From NCBI GenBank assembly GCA_018661145.1, contig JABJIU010000012.1:5007-69006 (forward strand): a DNA stretch of 64,000 nt, read 5' to 3'. The notes under the pieces are model-generated. The model was not told the DNA's origin. It saw only the letters and a list, made by a program, of their open reading frames with translations, and did no database searches. The position numbers and the translations under genes are program-made. The DNA is from Pseudomonadota bacterium. GTDB taxonomy: Bacteria > Pseudomonadota > Gammaproteobacteria > Arenicellales > UBA868. This document shows positions 63,252 through 64,000 of this stretch, one piece after another; position 1 is the first letter of the stretch; each line of letters opens with the position of its first letter.

Positions 63252-64000
63252 TCAATCTTTGAAGGATATTCCGTGACTATCAACGGTGAAGTTCTTGATC
63301 GATGCCTGACGTAAAATGTCATCATCGTAGTGACCGTAGTGGGTTTCAATGTGGTTCACACTGGTTCCGGCTGACTGAGAGATGTCGGACAACATCACTT
63401 TTGCACGAATGCGACAGGTGATTCCAAAGTGGCGTAGAGAATACCAAGTCAGGTTTCGTTTTTTATAATCTATGTCTATCGCAGCCATCAAAACTGCCCA
63501 GTGATCGTACCAGAAGTGAACTCTGGGTTTCGTATCCTTCCCAATTGCACAGAACACAAAATCTTCAGGCCCGGTATAGATTGACCGTGCCCGGATACGT
63601 TCAAGGTATTCCCCGCCTCGTACTGGAACTCTACGTCCTTTGCGTGTCTTTGAGATTTCAGGTCTGACATCGATAGTCACCAGAGACATTTTTCTTTCAT
63701 CTTCGTCAAAGATTGGTTCGATCTGAAGAATGTCCTTCCACTTCAAGTTCCACAGTTCTCCAACCCTGAGCATCGTGTTACTCGCAACCAAGATTGCATC
63801 TCTAACCAACATGCGTTCCATGCGTTCAGTTTCATCAGGACACGCACGTTTAGACACATAGGTTCTCATGTAACGAACCAGACGATCATATTCTTCAAGG
63901 GTGAACGTATCTCTTCGAGAGATGTCAGCACCCTTGATGACCATCTTTCTGAAATCCAATGTATCCAGATGCGAGTAACCCACCCGATACGCATATTTCA
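63252..64000 (-). CDS. tyrosine recombinase / phage-type integrase, C-terminal part
   Basis: The minus-strand frame is open from the right edge (64000) to TGA at 63252, so the N-terminus is outside the window; GTG 63983 is internal. The catalytic domain shows the Arg of NTMLRVGELWNLKW, SLRHFGIT with the second Arg/His pair, and HYGHYDDD with the putative nucleophilic Tyr. Such enzymes integrate phages and genomic islands at attachment sites, or resolve multimers. At the right border of a cluster with foreign-looking composition it suggests a mobile island, but no attachment-site repeat could be matched inside the window. Confidence 0.88.
   Translation of the reverse strand, partial: KYAYRVGYSHLDTLDFRKMVIKGADISRRDTFTLEEYDRLVRYMRTYVSKRACPDETERMERMLVRDAILVASNTMLRVGELWNLKWKDILQIEPIFDEDERKMSLVTIDVRPEISKTRKGRRVPVRGGEYLERIRARSIYTGPEDFVFCAIGKDTKPRVHFWYDHWAVLMAAIDIDYKKRNLTWYSLRHFGITCRIRAKVMLSDISQSAGTSVNHIETHYGHYDDDILRQASIKNFTVDSHGISFKD

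Noticed and set aside
1..64000. rRNA or tRNA genes
   Set aside because: No cloverleaf-like or rRNA-like sequence was noticed on either strand while reading; a dedicated scan would be needed to exclude a tRNA in the flanks.

Overview
The window is dominated by one hybrid polyketide synthase / nonribosomal peptide synthetase (PKS-NRPS) assembly line of about 55 kb. It builds a lipopeptide and is flanked by decayed genes and mobile-element debris. The organism looks like a Gram-negative proteobacterium: it has SyrD/PvdE-type exporter remains, a lipoprotein remnant, IS3 and IS256 family transposases, and NRPS genes with multi-gene overlaps. The synthetase genes are GC-rich and uninterrupted. The flanks are visibly more AT-rich and full of pseudogenes, so the genome seems to be decaying around a cluster that is kept. 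A host-associated betaproteobacterium (Burkholderiales) is a reasonable but unproven guess.

Layout. 1-1409: decayed flank with a lipoprotein pseudogene and an 18-bp minisatellite. 1410-29961: five overlapping plus-strand genes. They encode FAAL-ACP-KS-AT-DH-KR-ACP-C-A-T, KS-AT(dead)-KR-T, docking-C-A-T, KS-AT-[KR split by a methyltransferase]-T, and docking-C-A-T-E. 29980-31521: a TPR/2OG-Fe(II) oxygenase pseudogene with four in-frame stops. 31772-35537: two cupin/JmjC-type oxygenases and an O-carbamoyltransferase, overlapping. 35543-50880: C-A-T-E, then C-A-T-C-A-T-C-A-T-C. 50909-52918: a second carbamoyltransferase. 52925-53276: an IS256-family fragment containing three 28-bp tandem repeats. 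53278-56685 (minus strand): the termination module, half C-A-T-TE. 56723-57109 (minus): a broken ABC exporter. 57970-58560: a decayed IS3 element. 58922-60517 (plus): type II thioesterase and Sfp-type phosphopantetheinyl transferase. 60748-61522 (minus): an unknown ORF, an MbtH-like protein and a tiny ORF. 61849-63125: an apparently intact IS3-family element. 63252 to the right edge: a tyrosine recombinase.

Proposed logic, with specificity codes read by eye against GrsA positions: FAAL loads a fatty acid; module 1 (malonyl, KR, DH) makes a 2-enoyl chain; then Thr (DFWNIGMVHK); malonyl with KR; Gly (DILQMGVIWK); malonyl with C-methylation and KR; D-Gln (DAQDLGLVDK plus E); D-Gln (same code plus E); residue X1 (DAWIAGLIMK, unassigned); X2 (DVWYLGGVCK, unassigned); Pro (DVQFVAHVVK); Tyr (DASTVAAVCK); release by TE. 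Two oxygenases and two carbamoyltransferases probably decorate hydroxyl groups. I know of no described compound with this order, but I could not search.

The points most worth a second look are: the AT domain that has lost its catalytic Ser and its small subdomain; the methyltransferase set inside a ketoreductase, with a matching scar in the sister module; the termination module on the opposite strand with a duplicated condensation interface; the paired hydroxylase/carbamoyltransferase set; and the oxygenase pseudogene whose four stops can each be explained by one C-to-T change.
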